Shown here in pieces: positions 34,024 through 34,813 of a DNA stretch of 34,813 nucleotides. The stretch spans positions 1 to 34,813 of the forward strand of contig NZ_FOIN01000026.1 of the NCBI RefSeq assembly GCF_900102365.1. The letters are read 5' to 3'. Origin of the DNA: Thomasclavelia cocleata (lineage in GTDB: Bacteria > Bacillota_I > Bacilli_A > Erysipelotrichales > Coprobacillaceae). The notes under the pieces were generated by a model. The model was not told where the DNA came from. It searched no databases and saw only the letters and a program-made list of their open reading frames with translations. The position numbers and the translations under genes were made by a program. How positions within the stretch are numbered: position 1 is the first letter of the stretch; every line of letters begins with the position of its first letter.

Positions 34024-34536
34024 TTCTTTTTCCTATACCATTTATATGATACTTTTCCTTTCCTATTAATATTTTTCTAATAAATAATATAACATATTTA
34101 TTTCAAATAAAACACTTATTGTTATTTATTGAAAATAAATCATTATAATGTGCAATTATCTCTAAAATGAATTGTATTTATTCATGGTATTATCTATAAT
34201 ATTCAAATTACTCAACACACACTCTTATTAATTTTTAAAAAAAATTAATATTTGATTCTTTTTCTAATTAACATTAAATAATATCGTATTATATATTTAA
34301 ACTCCCATTTATTGATATGTTTTATAAGATTCATCTATATTATTACTAATATCACTATTTGCATGATTTACCTACGCTTTTTTATTATTTAATACTATTA
34401 AAAAAAGTTTAATATCTTTTAAACAATTAGCTAAATCTAGAAATATTATTTTTACTTTTGACTAGAAAACAATATAATGATTAGAAAAAACAGGCTATCT
34501 CAAGATCAATGTCATTAAGTTAAGAAGATAAGAAAG
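34024..34536. other. AT-rich intergenic stretch with no recognised feature
   Basis: No open frame of convincing length, tRNA or strong hairpin is visible. A stretch near 34491-34525 (AGGCTATCTCAAGATCAATG and the bases after it) is less AT-rich than its surroundings and could be the edge of a mobile element, but I have no proof. Confidence 0.4.
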
Positions 34537-34585
34537 AAGTCATAAGTATAGAATATAAAAAATCTATGCTTATGGCTTTATTTTA
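34537..34585 (+). terminator. Long hairpin, probable plus-strand terminator
   Basis: AAGTCATAAGTATAG (34537-34551) pairs over 15 bp with CTATGCTTATGGCTT (34564-34578; two G-T pairs) around 12 nt, followed by TATTTTATG. No gene on the plus strand precedes it nearby, so it may end a short RNA or an element remnant. Confidence 0.5.
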
Positions 34586-34606
34586 TGTACACAAAAAAGT
34601 ACAGTC

Positions 34607-34635
34607 TTGAAACTGCTTTTCCAAAGGTATATAAT
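34607..34635 (+). promoter_or_regulatory. Strong promoter of the terminal structured RNA
   Basis: TTGAAA (34607-34612) and TATAAT (34630-34635) are exactly 17 bp apart, the best-formed promoter in the window. The start is predicted near 34642. Confidence 0.75.
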
Positions 34636-34636
34636 A

Positions 34637-34777
34637 GTCGTGTGTTAGTCAAACCTATAGTTGAAACATACGACTTTTTTGGCAGAAACATGACGTGTGC
34701 TGGTTCTTCCTGGTCGGACAGGAAGTATTTCTTTGGCTATCAGGTTCTCAACGGGTGATTTTTTACCCGTTTTTTTG
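34637..34777 (+). ncRNA. Unassigned structured RNA or 5' leader
   Basis: Behind the strong promoter lies a stretch clearly richer in GC than the flanks. GTCGTGTGTT (34637-34646) pairs with AACATACGAC (34665-34674), followed by six T residues; the predicted start would clip the 5' arm. CTTCCTG pairs with CAGGAAG (34706-34725) around GTCGGA. AACGGGT pairs with ACCCGTT (34750-34771) and runs into a T tract. The RNA would be about 135 nt. It could be a stand-alone small RNA or an attenuator leader, for example of a ribosomal protein operon, for a gene beyond the window. It does not match tRNA, T-box, SRP or 6S patterns as I know them. Confidence 0.55.
34750..34777 (+). terminator. Strong terminator at the end of the structured RNA
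   Basis: AACGGGT and ACCCGTT form a 7-bp GC-rich stem around GATTTTTT, followed by seven to eight T residues. No start codon with a ribosome site follows in the remaining 36 bases. Confidence 0.88.
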
Positions 34778-34813
34778 TTTAGAAACCTTCTTATGATATG
34801 CGATGCCCTTGTA

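Noticed and set aside
34491-34530. Inverted-repeat end of an insertion sequence (AGGCTATCTCAAGATCAATG region)
   Set aside because: It reminded me of insertion-sequence ends, but no second end, target duplication or transposase is visible here. A comparison with an IS database would decide.
34637-34777. SRP RNA, 6S RNA or T-box assignment for the terminal RNA
   Set aside because: The GGAAGGAAGCAGCC core of SRP RNA, the long open bulge of 6S RNA and the GGTGGNACCGCG motif of T-boxes are absent.

Overview
The window is AT-rich DNA from a Gram-positive Firmicute. Gene content suggests a host-associated fermenter of the Erysipelotrichia or a nearby clostridial group: HPr kinase, sugar PTS, L-lactate dehydrogenase, lipoproteins with Lgt, and very large FIVAR/Big_2/cohesin-dockerin surface proteins. 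A Thomasclavelia-like gut organism is my best guess, but no rRNA or marker comparison was possible. Almost all genes from 1.4 to 21 kb lie on the minus strand.

Layout. (1) 1-1355, plus strand: the C-terminal end of an Rpn/PD-(D/E)XK-type transposase and an ECF transporter S component with its own promoter and terminator. (2) 1385-7870, minus: a PTS block. A glucose-type EIICBA and a BglG/GlcT-family antiterminator form one transcription unit. Behind it lies a mannose-type PTS operon (manX-manY-manZ-DUF956) whose leader carries a promoter, a RAT-like antiterminator and an overlapping terminator. (3) 7889-15911, minus: a tight operon uvrB-cca-uvrA-hprK-lgt. (4) 15932-20964, minus: a carboxy-terminal processing protease, a decayed Rpn-type transposase on the opposite strand, a lipoprotein amidase, L-lactate dehydrogenase and a putative heavy-metal exporter. 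(5) 21084-34023: a surface and secretion region with a repeat-containing secreted protein of unknown function, a small membrane protein, a 2156-residue GH31 enzyme with FN3, F5/8C, dockerin, cohesin, Big_2 and FIVAR modules and a sorting-like tail, a 1200-residue LRR/Big_2/FIVAR protein, and a DUF1307 lipoprotein. (6) 34537-34813: a hairpin, a strong plus-strand promoter and a structured RNA ending in a strong terminator; its gene lies outside the window or the RNA acts alone.

How the parts may fit. HprK makes Ser-phosphorylated HPr, the CcpA cofactor. Three surface genes have cre-like sites at their promoters, so sugar supply may repress surface glycan foraging. The antiterminator appears to couple a glucose-type EIICBA to expression of the mannose-type PTS. 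Lgt lipidates proteins such as the amidase and the DUF1307 lipoprotein. These links are inferred from sequence; none has been tested.

Most notable items: the PTS antitermination switch at 4664-4815, the single polypeptide carrying both a cohesin and a dockerin next to a GH31 catalytic domain, the cre-marked surface genes, and the unassigned structured RNA at 34637-34777.
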